From NCBI GenBank assembly GCA_013398275.1, contig VZSE01002186.1, positions 564,429 to 628,428 of the forward strand: a stretch of 64,000 nt of DNA, in the 5' to 3' direction. This document shows, piece after piece, positions 26,157 to 39,410 of the stretch; position 1 is the stretch's first letter, and each line of letters starts with the position of its first letter. The notes under the pieces are model-generated. The model was not told the origin of the DNA. It saw only the letters and a program-made list of their open reading frames with translations, and made no database searches. Origin of the DNA: Promerops cafer. Its lineage: Eukaryota > Chordata > Aves > Passeriformes > Nectariniidae. Position numbers and translations under genes: made by a program.

Positions 26157-27920
26157 GTATTGCTCTTCTTCCATCCAATGCTTTTGGGCTTAGTGGAAAA
26201 AGCACACATTTAAAGAATTTTGCAGTTTATGTCCCAATTTATTTCATAGTAAGCTGTATTTAAAGAACATGAAAAAAGAAAATCCTTGTAGTCATCTGGC
26301 TAGATCATAACTATCTTCTCAATAATAGCAGTCTTAGACTGTTCATGACTAGTTCATATCTACTGATGAAATTCAACTGTTACTGCAACAGTACAGAATG
26401 TGTGGGAAATACCTGCATCAGAATGTTACTCTGATCTTGACTTTCTTAGTTTACCTCAAATTATTGCAGCTTAGCTTGGGCACTAAGTCAGTGCAAAAGC
26501 TTGGATTGTGCTGAGGAATAGCATTAGGCAATGCACATTTCAAATACTGTCAGCCTGATTCAGTCTGCTTTCTTTGATAATTTTAGATCAAACTTCAGCA
26601 AAATATACATCTTCAATGCTCTTTTAGCTGGTGCCACTGCAGAATAGTGCTGTCAAGTAATTATGCTCTAATGTTGGTTGTCATTTTGCAGTTACATGAT
26701 GCTTCTTATCAGAGGTGGTTACAGTCTTTTTAGGAGCAATGAGAAATTGGACTTGCCAACACAAGTCCATTAATTCTCTGCTAGAGCAAAGGTTGCAAAA
26801 ATTAAAGACCACACTGTAGTCCTAATCAAGTCTAGGTGACTACATTTCAGTCATCAGCATCTGGGTTGTGCACTGTAGATTTCCTTTATGCATACTGAAT
26901 AGAGTTAGATGAAAACCAGAATCAAAGCAGTTGCCTAAAATGGGCAGGCTGTGCATCTTGCAGAACAACTAGAATATAGGCATGGAAATATTTTTGCTAT
27001 TGTACTGTTAGGAAAATTGGCTGCCATTGAACTACTGGAGTTCAAGTATAGTAATGGTGAATTAAATATCAGAATAGAGTTTAGGTTAGAGTGAAATGCT
27101 AGACATTGATTCCCTTCATTCCTCCACATATGGTTAAATAAAAAATTGGTCTTAGTCAGAAAAGATGGGGCAAATGGAAAGAAAAAAAGGCACCTGCCTT
27201 GTGCTCCCAGTTTCATCTTACTGAAATGCTTTGGTTGTACATCTCTGAGAACTTACCCTTCTATCCAGGTGCTACTGCCACAGCTTCTTTTGGACTTGGC
27301 TTTAAATGTGCTTGCCCAGTTGCTCCAAAATAACTGCTGATCACCTAGGCATACGTAGAAATACAAGTATTTTCTACAATCTTCAGATTTAACTATGTGA
27401 TGTCTTGGAAGGACCAATACACACCCTAGTGTTCAGTTCGCTGGTGAGGCATGCAGTGGAGTAGCTTTCTTCTGTTCTATCCTTTGCCTGAAATATTTGA
27501 AACCTACTATAAATTTTTAGCGTTTAGAATTTTGGAAGGTTATTTTGCTTCTCTTGTGTTTCCTTTTTTTTTCTAAGTACAAAATTTTATGAAGTAACCA
27601 TATTTTTTTAAAGATATTTCAATTTTCATGTTATCAAAGGCTAAAGGCACACCTAAACAGTAACCTTTTTAAGTTCTTAATTGTCCAAACTTCGCTATGC
27701 CTAGCACAGAAAAAATGGAAAATACTTTTAATTGCTTGGATAATTAAGAAATATGAAACTTCAAGTGGAAGCAGTCACTTCAATAAAGGTGTTTTGTTTT
27801 TAAATCCATTCAGTTTAATAAGATAGTAATTATTTTAAGATCTACTGGTATCCATTTCCAAAATCTGAAAAACCTAAAGCAGTTAGAATAAAAATTAAAT
27901 CAGCAGAACATTTGCTGACC

Positions 27921-28482
27921 TGTTGTGGTTTAACCCTGGTGGGCAGCTGAGCCCCATGCAGATACTCGCTCACTCTCCCACAGTGGGATGGGGGTAAGAA
28001 TCACAAGGGCAAAAGTAAAAAATCTTGTGGGTGGAGACAAAGACAGTTAAACAGGAATATGAAATGATGCATGTCCAAGCAAAGCAAAGACTGTTGCTAC
28101 TTCCCGTGGGCAGGCAGGTGTTCTGCTGTCCTCCAGAAAGCTGGGGTTCATCACCTGCAGTGGTGACTTGGGAAGACAAATTCCATAAGTCCGAACATTC
28201 CTTCTTCCCTCGCCACTTAATGCTGAGTATGATGTGAGTGTGGGACATCCCTCTGTCAGTTGGGGTCAGCTGTGTCCCCACTCAACTCCTTGTCCACCCC
28301 CACCCTCCTCACTGGTGGGATGACAGGAGAAGCAGAAAAGGCCTTGATTCTGTGCAATCATAGCTCAGTAATAATCATAACACCCCTCTGTTATCTACGC
28401 TGTTTTCAGCACAAATCCAAAACATAGCACCATGCAAGCTGCTATAAAGAAAATTAACTCTGTCCCAGCCAAAACCAGTACA
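27921..28482 (-). mobile_element. Endogenous retrovirus LTR (ERVL-like), antisense to SH3KBP1
   Basis: The segment begins TGTTGTGGTTTAACCC and ends AACCAGTACA. Internally it has AGTGGGATGGGGG, GGGAAGACAAATTCCATAA, GTCAGTTGGGGTCAGCTG, AGAAGCAGAAAAGGCCTTGA and TTTTCAGCACAAATCCAAAA. All of these are landmarks of a common bird ERV LTR that I recall, whose transcribed sense is the minus strand here. The copy is diverged: the TATA and poly(A) regions are degraded on that strand. No clean target duplication is visible (TGACC before, CGATC after). The name of the family cannot be fixed without a library search. Confidence 0.85.
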
Positions 28483-29360
28483 CGATCCTTAGGGGAAAAT
28501 TGCTATAGTTACAAAGTGAGTCCCGTGAGATTTCCACGGCAGCTGCTAAGCCAAAGAAGGTTTTCTTCTGTCCTGAGTAAGTGGCTTGCATCTTATGCAT
28601 CTCACTGACTTTTTGTAGTGATGATTGTTTTTCCATTTAAATATAATCCTTCTCCACTGGAGGCAGAGTAGGGCTTCAAGGGCAACAGGACAGATAAAAA
28701 CCATGTGGGACAGTGAATAGCTGTCAGTTTGTTCCAAAGGCTTCACACCTTACTCAGACATACCATGATTATACAATTTACAGAGAAGTCAATTCTCTGG
28801 AGTAGGCAAGCCATAAACACCTATAGAAGGTGCATCTTTACAATCAGTTTAAACCAATCCATGTCCATGCCACTGCTAACAGGGTTCCTTGTCCTGGCAC
28901 CCCATTCCCACAGCCTCCTTTATGTTTAGCACCAGCATTTGTGCAGCTGAGCAGCCATATGGGTCAGGGAGTTGCTCCAGATGGCAATTAATCCGTTTGC
29001 AGTGGGACTTCTATTAGTGTGGGGTTTCTCTCAGGCTGATCATCTGTCTGGTCAAGCTGACAGCCTGTCTGTATGGGCATGAGCAGAGAGGGACACACTG
29101 CGAATGAGAAGGGAGGGTTCCACTCCTTTCACAACAGTATGAATGCAGAGTGGCATAATAAGCCTGTTGATTCTTCTGACAACAGGGTTGGGTTTTTTTC
29201 TGTGGGGCTGTTGCCATATATCTTGGTATCTTTTGTAGGCAAATTGTAAATGTTGTGACTTCCAGCCCTAAATCACGCCATTCTAAGAATCTCTCCAAAG
29301 CCATACTCACACATTTCCTAGAGTGCTTCCAACTCACTTTGTGCTCTCAGATTGCTCTGA
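28483..29360 (-). mobile_element. Possible decayed ERV internal sequence upstream of the LTR
   Basis: This stretch adjoins the LTR on the side where internal sequence would sit if the LTR at 27921 is a 3' LTR. On the minus strand it holds an open frame at 29014-29337 and shorter ones, with higher GC than the surrounding intron. I cannot recognise a retroviral protein domain in it. No purine-rich polypurine tract stands directly before the LTR. It may equally be ordinary intron. Confidence 0.3.
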
Positions 29361-30440
29361 AATGTATGTGTGCAAAACAGAGTATGCAGTCAGATGCTCA
29401 TTGCTCTGTCAGCCAAGAAACTTTGTTGCTTCTTATAGATTTACAAATATGTAAGCAATATAAGAAAAAGTTAAAAACTGAAAAATAAGGAAACTAATTG
29501 TTCAGGTAGATCACTTGGAAATACCCTTATTTATCGTATTGCCAATGAATACAGTTCTCTATGCATGTGCTAAATTTCTTCTGTGTCCTTCCTGGTGCAG
29601 ACTGCCTGCCATATTGAGAGCTGTGGAGGACTAGTTTGCTTTTAATCTGATTGTCTATTTTTTTGTTCACTCGTCACCGTATCACAGGGTTTAATGGGAC
29701 ATATATTCACTTAATCTATGACCTCCTCTGGGTTTTAATAAAAATTTTCAGCTCTTTATCACAGCCTTCCTGAAGTCTGAAATAGGGTTTCCAGCCACTT
29801 TGTGTTTTGCTCATAAGCCGCTGCCATGAGTTGAGGTTCAGGCCATCTGTCATCAGCTTATGGTACCAAAAGCAGAGACCAACAAAAAAACCAACAAGAT
29901 TTGTGAGCTCACTACGTATTTTACTGTCAACAGCTAATTATTGTTAATTATTGCACTGTATAGTACACATCTGCCTGGGTTGTTTTGGGGAAGACCTATA
30001 TCTTTAACCCTAAGTTGGGTGCCTTACATACATCATAATTTTTATAGTGTTACACTGGGAATAGTCATTGTGGAAAAACTATTGTATTTGTCAAGTGACC
30101 TGATAATGATGGCAAATAAAACGTGTTGCATTAACTGAACAGTTGTTATCACAGTAAACATCAGAGATTTGAGTAACCTGTGCAATACTGAGTTACTCAC
30201 CTACCACTGTTGGTTTTTTTTAATATTGTTTCAGTAGGTAGATTATTTTAGCAAACTCAAGTACTTGTGGGATAGAATGTTCTCCAAAGCAGGGGTAATT
30301 TTGTTGCTTTTGTTTGATCTCCTGTTTGATTTTAAAATAGCTCCTCTGTATAAAGTATCGTAGCTCCTGACACTTTACTATTCAAAAGACATTTCTGACA
30401 AAATAGGTGATCTTGATTCTTTGGACTGTGGAAACAGTAG

Positions 30441-30480
30441 TAGTCTAGTCTCATAAGAACATAGTCTAGTCTCATAAGAA
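30441..30480. repeat. 19-bp direct duplication, period 21
   Basis: TAGTCTAGTCTCATAAGAA occurs at 30441-30459 and again without change at 30462-30480. Perfect identity suggests a recent slippage event. Confidence 0.9.
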
Positions 30481-30954
30481 ATGTGCAGAAAACATGGTGG
30501 AGGAGTTGCATTTATGAGTAAATACTTGGAACTGCTGAAATGCACAATGCTAGCTTGAGGTTCTCTTGCTTTCTGCAGCATTCCAGGTAGTCCACTGCTG
30601 TAGTTTGTGCAAGCCAATTAATTAGAACAGACTACAAAGAAGATGTTGAAGAACGTCCCCTTGCCCTTAGGTTTCTTTCGTGTTGAGATGCTGTGGACAT
30701 CTGAAGAATTATTCCGGACACTACGGTGTCTAAAACAGGCTTTTTTGACAGGTGTTAAGGAGAAATGGGATAAGGTTAATCCATACAGCATGTCGACTTG
30801 CTAGAGATTGCTCTCGCTGACATTGCTATTACTCTGGTGCTGCAAAGGAAGAATACTTCGCTCTCTCATTATTAATTGCAAGTTAGCTACCAATTTACTG
30901 TAACCCACACAAAAACTCCCAATAAAACATCTCTTCTTCTTGATCCAAATGCAG

Positions 30955-31040
30955 GAGTGATAGTCCAAAAGTGGAATTAGTGGGCAGTACAGTATCCGGC
31001 ACTCTAGAGAAAGACTCCTCTGAAAGAAGCAATGACATCG
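30955..31040 (+). CDS. SH3KBP1: SH3KBP1 exon E: serine-rich acidic linker
   Basis: This 86-nt exon (phase 2 in, phase 1 out) follows an AAATGCAG acceptor and ends at a consensus GTAAGT donor. After completing the arginine codon it reads SDSPKVELVGSTVSGTLEK and then DSSERSNDI, leaving one base for the next aspartate. It has the same length as the mammalian exon as I recall it, with many conservative changes (for example KVEL for KIDL). The central part is therefore a fast-evolving disordered linker, while the SNDID end is conserved. Confidence 0.95.
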
Positions 31041-31619
31041 GTAAGTTATAGTGCTTTCTACAGTTTGCCTAAGAAATCTATGGTGCAACTTTCTGCTTTT
31101 TAGTGACTTTTGTATGATTCAAGAGGCAGATTGAGGATTTGGCAATGAATGTGACTGCTTTTATATCAAATTTGAACTGCAGGATTAAAGGATCATTTCT
31201 ACCTTACTTAAAATAGTTTTGCTGGGGTCTTCTGTTTAAAAAAAAATTAAAAGCAAGTATAAAATAGTGAGCTATTTTGAATAGGAAGGCTCTTGCTCTT
31301 TTTGTTTAAAAGTCTGAAACAAGTGAGAAGGCCAACAATAATAAGGCAAACTTGTTTAACTGATGTAATAGTGCTGCCATGGTTTTAATACTGCAAAAGA
31401 TTGTGGGTTTGGTGCAGTTAGTAATCTTTACACTTTTCAACAGAAAGGAACAGAAACCCAATTCAGGTCAATTTGACTAAATTTTACTGCATACACCAAT
31501 TAAAAGCAGTCTAAGTTTCTATTGTAAACAACCTTTGTTCCTGACCCATGAACCGTTTAATCAGGAAGTCACCTGGAAAGGAGCAAAACCAGGTTGTTTT
31601 CTGGTCTTCTCTCACCCTC

Positions 31620-31830
31620 CTTCCTCCTCAGGCTGGCCAAGCAGGAGCGGTGGTGGTTGCTGGGTGGGTGCTGCAGTGCGTGGCCCTTGGTGAGCAAGGT
31701 GCTGTGAGCGCTGTCCCGGGGCCCCAGAGCCATCTTCTGCCCGCGCTCAGAGAGCCCAGCAGCTGCTGCCGTCGCTCTCCGCGCTCGCAGCTGTGCCCAC
31801 ACAGAGCCGTGCTTGTCACAGGAGAGCCTG
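31620..31830. promoter_or_regulatory. CpG-rich intronic patch, candidate internal regulatory element
   Basis: In about 200 bases I count roughly a dozen CpG dinucleotides, including clusters CCCGCGCTC and CTCCGCGCTCGCAG, in an otherwise CpG-poor AT-rich intron. It starts about 600 bases after exon E. A 150-codon open frame (31548-32000) crosses it but matches no protein I know and is helped by the GC content. SH3KBP1 is known in mammals to make short C-terminal isoforms from internal promoters. Whether this patch is one is inference. Confidence 0.35.
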
Positions 31831-34800
31831 GTAAACATTGCTACCTCTCAGCAGAGCACGAAATGTCATTTTGGTGTGGTGGTGTCTACTCAAACTGCTT
31901 TATTAGTAAAGCATTTCTGTACAATAGCATCCTTGCAACAACCAAACATGCCTTTTCTTCAGATTTAGAAGCAGAACTTCAGGTTATAAAGGAATTTTAA
32001 TTGCAACATAACAACAGAACACTAAATGCACTTCACATATGTCTATGAGCTTTCCAGCATATATATATCTGCTTTTTGTAAAGCTTCTGATGTTGCTACA
32101 GTTCTTCTGGAGTAGAAGCCAGTATGTTTTTCCCAGGTTTTCATTTGGCTTAAACGTGGAAAGCCAGAAGCTCGTGGAAAAATTGCATGAACATTTTTAT
32201 TGTAGAGATTATTAGAAAGGAATGGTATGGAAATGCAGACAAATTCTACCATTTAGTGTTTCTTAACTATGTTTACAAATTTGCTCCAAAGCACGTAAGC
32301 CTCTGCTTACTTGGAAGTTATGAGTGCAGGTAACATATGCTACCTGTGTGTGATGGAAGTAAACTTTTTTATTCCTTGTTCTAGTTTCCTTGGAATCATG
32401 ATCAGGATAAAAGCTTAGAGTGTTTTGTATTTTTAAGTTTTGTTGATTATGGTTTTATTTTGTTTTGTTCTTAACATGTCAGGCAGGAAATCTTATTTAT
32501 AGAAATTCTTGTTTATTTGCAGAACATGGAGGGGGAGAGGAGGGTACCAGAGGGAGGAATTTGGGTTGTTTTGGTGGATTTTTTAGTTGCAGAATAGGAG
32601 CCAACAAGAATCCATAAACCAAACCACAACATGTTGAAAAGGGTTTAGCTGATATCCTCCTGTTACACTTACACAGAGAACCTATTGAGCTCAAGGATGA
32701 AATAGTGTGAATACTTAAATTAGTATAACTTGATAGGGTCAAACCAGAATGGCATTTACAAGGGCAAATAATGTCATTCTAGCCTGTTAGACAACTTGTT
32801 AAAAGAAAAAAATAAATAAATTATGGGTTTGAATTGAAAGGGGATCCAGAGATCAGAACTGTTGTAAATTTTCAGGCGGCTTTTGACAGCTTGTGTAAAA
32901 TATTGCGGAATAAATAAAAGGCATTTTAAGAGAGGGCAGAGCAATAAATCAAGGCTTAATAAGGAAAACCAATTCAGAGTGGATTAATGTCTTTTCCTAT
33001 GAGGAGAGGTTTGGAGTTCAGAACAGTTTATGGTGCAATGTAATAGTAGAGATTTATGGTAAGTGTGTGATTTTGTTTCATTTATTTACAAAGAGAACAA
33101 TGGGTTGGAGAAGTCTTGTGGCTTCATGAGTTATTAGAAAAGATGATGGATGTGTGAGTGGAGTTGTCCAGTGTATTCCAAAACACTGGTGGATCTGGCT
33201 GTGTGAGTCCAGATAATATTTAACAGTGATATGTCTTACTGGTTTTGAGCACTATGTCATGTGCTCTGTAGGAAGGACAACCTCAGCTTCTCTGAGGCTC
33301 ATCCATCCTGTCAAAATGGATTTGATTAAATCTACCATTTGGTGTCTTTTCAGAAATCCAAATTTGCACAAGTTAGGCTGGATCTATGTTACAGACAAGG
33401 TATGACTTAGCAGTAGCCTTTGAAGAAAATTGAAGTTAAATGGCCTGTGTAGCAGCTTGGATGCATGAGCATTCTGGTTACTGGGCTCCTCTTTATTGTT
33501 CCATTAGTCCAATACCATTCCCAGTCACTCTGAGCTCTCAGGGACAACTGGGGGGAAAGCAACAATCACTTGCAAGTTGCCTCACCCTCTTTCATGCTTA
33601 TGCTAGGTACTGATGGTGAATTGTGCACTGAAAATGAATACCACAGCACCTCCTGGCTACTTTGCACTAGAGATGTTAAGCTGGGCAGTGGCTGTCACTT
33701 CCTTAGTCCTATAGCCAGTCTAAAGCTCTTGTTCCTTTCATGCAGAGCAGAGAGATGGACAAAAATAATGGAGAGACAGTTTTGGTTATTAAAGCAAACC
33801 AAACTAATGCTGGATGAAGAACAGTTCTTTATTCTGTGAAGCCTTTTTAAGGATTTCTAAGTAGGTTCCTTTTCTTTACTACGATGAGACAAAAATCTCT
33901 GTGATAGCGGAGGAGAAGATATAGGGTTCTTCCATATGCCTTCTCTCAAAAAGCAAACAAGTGATCAGCAACAATGAAATCAGTAATGCCATCAACAACT
34001 GAGCGGCAATATGCTGAGCTGAATTGGGAATCCAGATTCAAAACTTGAATTTTGTCTAGGTCCCTTGGAAACAGCTTTTTCCTGTTTATTTTCTGAGTAA
34101 TATTCTAACAGTGGATCAGTGTTGTCTAACCAGAAAACTCCACATCTTTAAAAACATTCTCCCCCCACTTTACCTATCGGGAAAATCACAAATGCTTGAG
34201 CAAGGCTGAGGAGATGTGTAATACTGTTAATAATGTTCTGTGAGTTTCATATATATAAAGGTTATTTTTATGTAGATATTAACTCATGACTTGGTTTCCT
34301 TAACATATTCAGCAGAGCTGTGACTTTGCATGTAAAGTTCTTGATGATAATTCAGTACCGATTACAATTTTCCAAACTGCACTGACAAGAGAAAATTCTG
34401 CTTAGCAACATCACTGCTGATTGTAGATATAATGGCAGCTCTTATTTCTGTTGTCCATGCATTTACTTTTTTCACAATATTTACAAAAGCTATTGGAAAA
34501 GTAGTCTTCAAAATTTATTATTTAAGAGGAACCTTCCCCATTCCTCCTCACTTTATCTTTTGTTTTCTTTTCCCCTGTTTTCAGTGAGGTCTTTACTTTG
34601 CTTTCCACACATCTTGCATTCAACTTTTCCTATTTTCATCTCTTTGCCATGGCTAACTCTTCTTCATTTCATGAGGGTAAGGCTTTTTTTTTTTCCATTT
34701 CTTTTCTATCCTGTCTTCGGTTTAGTTTACAATGCACAACAAGCAAATACAAAAAGAAGCATTTTGTAGAATGCCAAAGTTTACATGGATATTACAGATT

Positions 34801-35459
34801 TTTTTTTATTAAAAGTTGAAATTGAGTATACTGTGACAGAAAATCTTGCATCATGGTATTGAAATGAGAAATCATTATCATTTATCATAAGAAATTTTAG
34901 TGACAAAAGTGACGTGCAGTTTACATGTGGTGTTTGTCAATGCTCTGGATTCATTAACCTGTTCTTGCAGACAGATTTTGTCATCACAAAGTGTAATGCA
35001 TATACTTCATTGTGCAAAAGCATTTAGAAAAATACTAGTAAGATTTTCTGGTCTGAAAGAGGAAAAAAAATCACAAAAAACATACAGTAAAAATTTGAAG
35101 AGTATTCAGGGGCACTCAGTGGAAAACGTGTGGTCGTGTAACCAAGGCTGTGGTTGAATCACAGTAGTTACTTATATCTGTTGTTACATCTCTACCAACA
35201 ACTGGTCTGGATTGGCAGTGGCTTTTTGAGCTCTTAAAATGCTTCTAAAGCAACATAAACTACACTGACTATAAACCCTGTTCTACAAACTGTTGTTCCT
35301 ACATAGAATGATACTGATTTCAACAGCTTCAATTCATGCCTTATGGCATAACTTGACCTTTCTTTAGGTGACGTGTTTCTTTTTAATTTCATAAAGAATT
35401 TTGTATATGAGGGCCAGTGTGATGACAGAAACACCTAGCAGATATAATAGATTAGTGGA

Positions 35460-35510
35460 TGTAGTGGGTTGAGTGCTGGCCAAACACCAGCGTACCTACC
35501 AAAACAGTGG
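35460..35510 (+). mobile_element. Possible LTR-end remnant
   Basis: TGTAGTGGGTTGAG, then TGCTGGCCAAACACCAG and CGTACCTACCAAAACA resemble one terminus of bird ERVL-type LTRs, comparable to the TGTTGTGGTTTAACCC end at 27921. Only about 50 bases are recognisable. Confidence 0.35.
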
Positions 35511-35587
35511 ATCAAAAACTAACGCTTTCCAAAAATGGCATTGAGTTATTTCTGCAAGTCAGGATCAATCCTAAGTCTTCTAACTAT

Positions 35588-35611
35588 ACACACACACACA
35601 CACACACACAC
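35588..35611. repeat. (AC)12 dinucleotide microsatellite
   Basis: Twelve uninterrupted AC units stand in the long intron E-F. Purity makes length polymorphism likely. Confidence 0.95.
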
Positions 35612-38600
35612 TTTGGAATCCTGGAATCCTGAAACAAGTCTTGTTTATCCAAAGCAGGGTTGCTTTGGCATCATCTGATATTTAAAACCATATGGATTTA
35701 AGCTAAGTGATTTAAGGAATAAGCCACAAAGAATTAAAAATAATGTATCTACTGTGGAAATGATCAGTTAATCCCCACAAGAAGCAGTTTCTGTGTTTTG
35801 CAGTAAGACTGAATTGCACAGAGCCAAGTGGACACAACTTTTCCAATATTTTTCCTGGCTCTTTACATATTTTGCTTAGTATTTATGAAAGCAATTAATA
35901 ATCTTCACCAGTACTAACATAAGGCACATATGCCTTCATTGATTCCTACTGAAATATCTAATGATGGTATGAAATATCGTAAGAGCTTTCCTGGAAGCTG
36001 GTTAGTGCAAGTCCATTTTTTAGCATTTCCTCAGACTTTATTCTGCAGAGTATTTGCTGGTGGATCATGCAGTACTGGCCAAAGCCATGTGATTACCTAT
36101 TCTTTTTTTTTTTTTGTCCCTCCCTGCAAAACTGGCGCTAGCTTGCCTGAAAGGGTAGTTAAAAATACCCTCTTGAAAATATCTAATAAACAAACAAAAA
36201 AATCTTCAGTATACCATGTTTCCTTGAAATTATTCTAGAGCTATATTTGTCAGGAGAGGTGATCACTGTGCCTCTGACTGCAAGAAAAAGTGATCTAATA
36301 AGATTTGGCCCACACTAGGGAAAAAGATGGAGAATATTTCTGGTAAAAGGTTGTAGAATGGAGCAGGTTTGTCTTTAAACCACAGGCTGCTTTACTGTGA
36401 GATATTATAATTATTTTGCCTGAAAACATAGAATAGAAGTTGAAAAATCAGAAAATACTGGTAAATTTAAGGGTTGGAGGACAAAATGTGACTCATATAA
36501 TGAGGATCAAAATCTGCCTAAACCTCTTTCTATGCTGCTATTCATGCTCATTTTAAAAGGGCAAAGCAAAGGAATAGAATTGCCCCACCAGTTTAAGTTG
36601 TAATATTTACATCAGTGAGTCAAAATCACCCATAAACATAGTTCTGGACTGTAAATATTGTAATCAGGAATATGGTAATGGTCCTTTATATAAATTAAGT
36701 AGAGCTCTTGCCCTGAGGGGTCCAGAAGAAAGCAGTAAACTAGAAATTTAAATTGGTCACCATGTGTATCAAGTTGAGGTGCCTGAAAACAGCATATCCA
36801 TTTCTTCTAGCTCCTCAGTTTTCTTGACCTTTCAGTTCTTTCTTGGCATGTTCCGAATTGTTAAAAATAAAATCCTTATGAGGGCACTGGCAAGTGGTTA
36901 GCAAAGCTCATTATGGCAGCTTTCTACATTCAGCTATTAAAGCAATAAAAGTCAGTCATTGAAATGGGAGAAGATAATTGGGTGCTTTAGGAGAGGTTGT
37001 CCTAAAGTCACAGCAGTCCAGTGACTGTCCTGGGAAGCCGGGTGAGCTGCGCTGTTTCTCTCCAAGGCACAGAACCGTGTGGGCAGACCTCCCTGGCACA
37101 TCACTGTTGCACTCCTGAGCAAAGGGACCTTGCAGCCAGGGAGCTCTCCTCCTAAAACTGCATTTCCCAAATCTTAGAAAACAGTCTGTGATTCATTATG
37201 GGTGAGATTTGCTGCCTGGACCCTGGCTGGGAGTATGGCTATATTCCTCAAAGGGTACAATGCTGTTCAGCATGGAGAATCTGGATGCTTGAAGTAGTTA
37301 AAATAATTGTAGTCTTTTGAAAATTCCCACTAATATTCAGATTATTGAGGGTTTTTTTTAATTTCTACTATATATTGAATGGGCACTAATGCAGAAGATT
37401 TTGTCTGCAGTGTGTATCTCATTTGACAGCTTTAAGGATTATTGCATTTAAAGACAGTTTATATACTATTTCACATGCCTGTTGTCAACCTGTTAAATGT
37501 ATTGAAGATGATTATGAAATGAAATCCACCTCTGGCTTTTGTGACATAATCTTCTTCAAATGAACTGAATGCCAACTTTGCCTCATTTCCTTCAGCCCTG
37601 CTGTATTTCTGTATTTTCACTTCCCATTTCAGTTTTTTCAAGGTGAAATCTCTCTACTAATTCAAAAAACTTTCTGCCATCATTATGTAGGAATGACTTT
37701 GCCCAAATACTAAAAAACCTAAATGGAAGATAAAGCCTAGCCACATTTTACGCCAGAATAGTAAATGAAGGGGAAAAAGGGGGTAAGGAAGGAAGCATAA
37801 CTACTTAATTTTTATTTCTGGGGTCTTTTGGGGGGCAGGGACTAAAGGTCATTTTCTTGGAAGTACAAGTCTAATGAATTTAGAACTTTTTCTCTAAATA
37901 ATTATTTTCCTGGATCTGAGCATTTTTTTAAAAATACCATAATCATCCTTTACATAGCCATGTTTCCAAATGAACATAGCAATGGGGAGAAATATTCTAC
38001 TCTTAAGCAGCATGAAAGGATACCAGGGAATAATTCTTGCACAGCTAACATTTTTTCATATTCATGAAATATGGTTGCTCAGTAAGCCAGACTGTATGTA
38101 CTACACTGATATATTAAAATTATTCTGATGCCCTTCTCCCCATCTCATGAATTACTTCATGGATTACCAGCTTGATCAGTGAGACAGTAATAATGATGAA
38201 TGCATCTGTTTATTTGTAGAACAAATATGAACTATTTTTTAATTAGGGAGTAAATTGATGGGTGCCATCTCTATGTTCTACGTGTTTAATAGAATCTTCT
38301 TACTGTTTGTTATTACCAGACAAAGAAAAAGCTGGGCCAGTGCAGAGTCCAGGTCTGCTGGATGCTGATGTTACTGTACTGGCAATTAATGTGGCCGTGA
38401 ATACAGTAGACTGGACTTTTTCTTTAATGACATTCCATTTGAGCTGTGTCAGGAAAGCTGTACATTTTGCTTAGTATGTAAATTTAAGCTCCCAATTTCT
38501 GATAGCTGTAGAAATACAAACTAAAATCAAAATCTCTGCATTTAGTGACCTCAATGAGTTTAATATAGTCAGAACCATACAGCCTTGCTTTCCACCAGCA

Positions 38601-39410
38601 AAAAATAATCAAATAACCAGCATGAGTGAATTACTGAATCCACATCATATATGACAGCATGGCAGAAGTTTTGTGAGTGGCTCTGTTGCTCATTCTACTA
38701 GATAACAGTTCACTGGATGGGAATTTTCTTGAATGAATATCTCCACAGGTGATGATTATGGAAGGTGGTGATAGCCTTAGATGCAGAGTGGCTTTGGGAG
38801 GAAGAACAACATAAGGAGGACAAATGGAGAGAGAAAAAGGGCATATAAGAGTGCTGGAAGTGGATTTACTATTTTATTGTTGTACCAAGTGTTGTCCATT
38901 ACACTTTAATAGAATTTCATTTAGAGTATCAACTGAATGGCTGTGATTTCACTAGTGTGGCAGCAGATATTACCTGTGGAGCCTTTATAGCCTCTGTTCT
39001 ACTCTCTTTAAAATTCAGTGCAGGTAGAGGCTGCTTTAGTTTATTTTTCTAGCTATCAAAAATGCATTCAGAAGTAGAAAAAGTGTAGAATTCCCAACAT
39101 TTCTTGATAATAGAAGCTTTGCACATAAATGTTCATCTTTCATGGTATTTATAAAATGCATGGAGCAAATTATGTCTGCAAATGCTTGTGGGTCTCCAGG
39201 ATGCAAATCCGTACACTTTCTGTTTATCAATACATTATACAGCTTAAACCTGAGTATTTTATTGTTCTGATAAAATATAGTAGTCTAGGTATATACTAGT
39301 TTATTTAAGCCAAAGAAACACATTGAATTGACTTCACTATTTTTTCATTGATTGTTTTCCATATGACTGTCGATACCTTTTGTAAGAGCAGAAAAGGGAC
39401 AGTGGCACTT

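Larger units (their letters stand above)
26157..30954 (+). other. SH3KBP1: SH3KBP1 intron D-E
   Basis: The intron holds an antisense LTR at 27921-28482 with possible retroviral flanking sequence to about 29360, and a 19-base direct duplication at 30441. Nothing else was recognised. Confidence 0.85.

Noticed and set aside
31548..32000. 150-codon plus-strand open frame, the longest in the window
   Set aside because: Its length is helped by the CpG-rich patch it crosses. The peptide is compositionally odd and matches no known protein.
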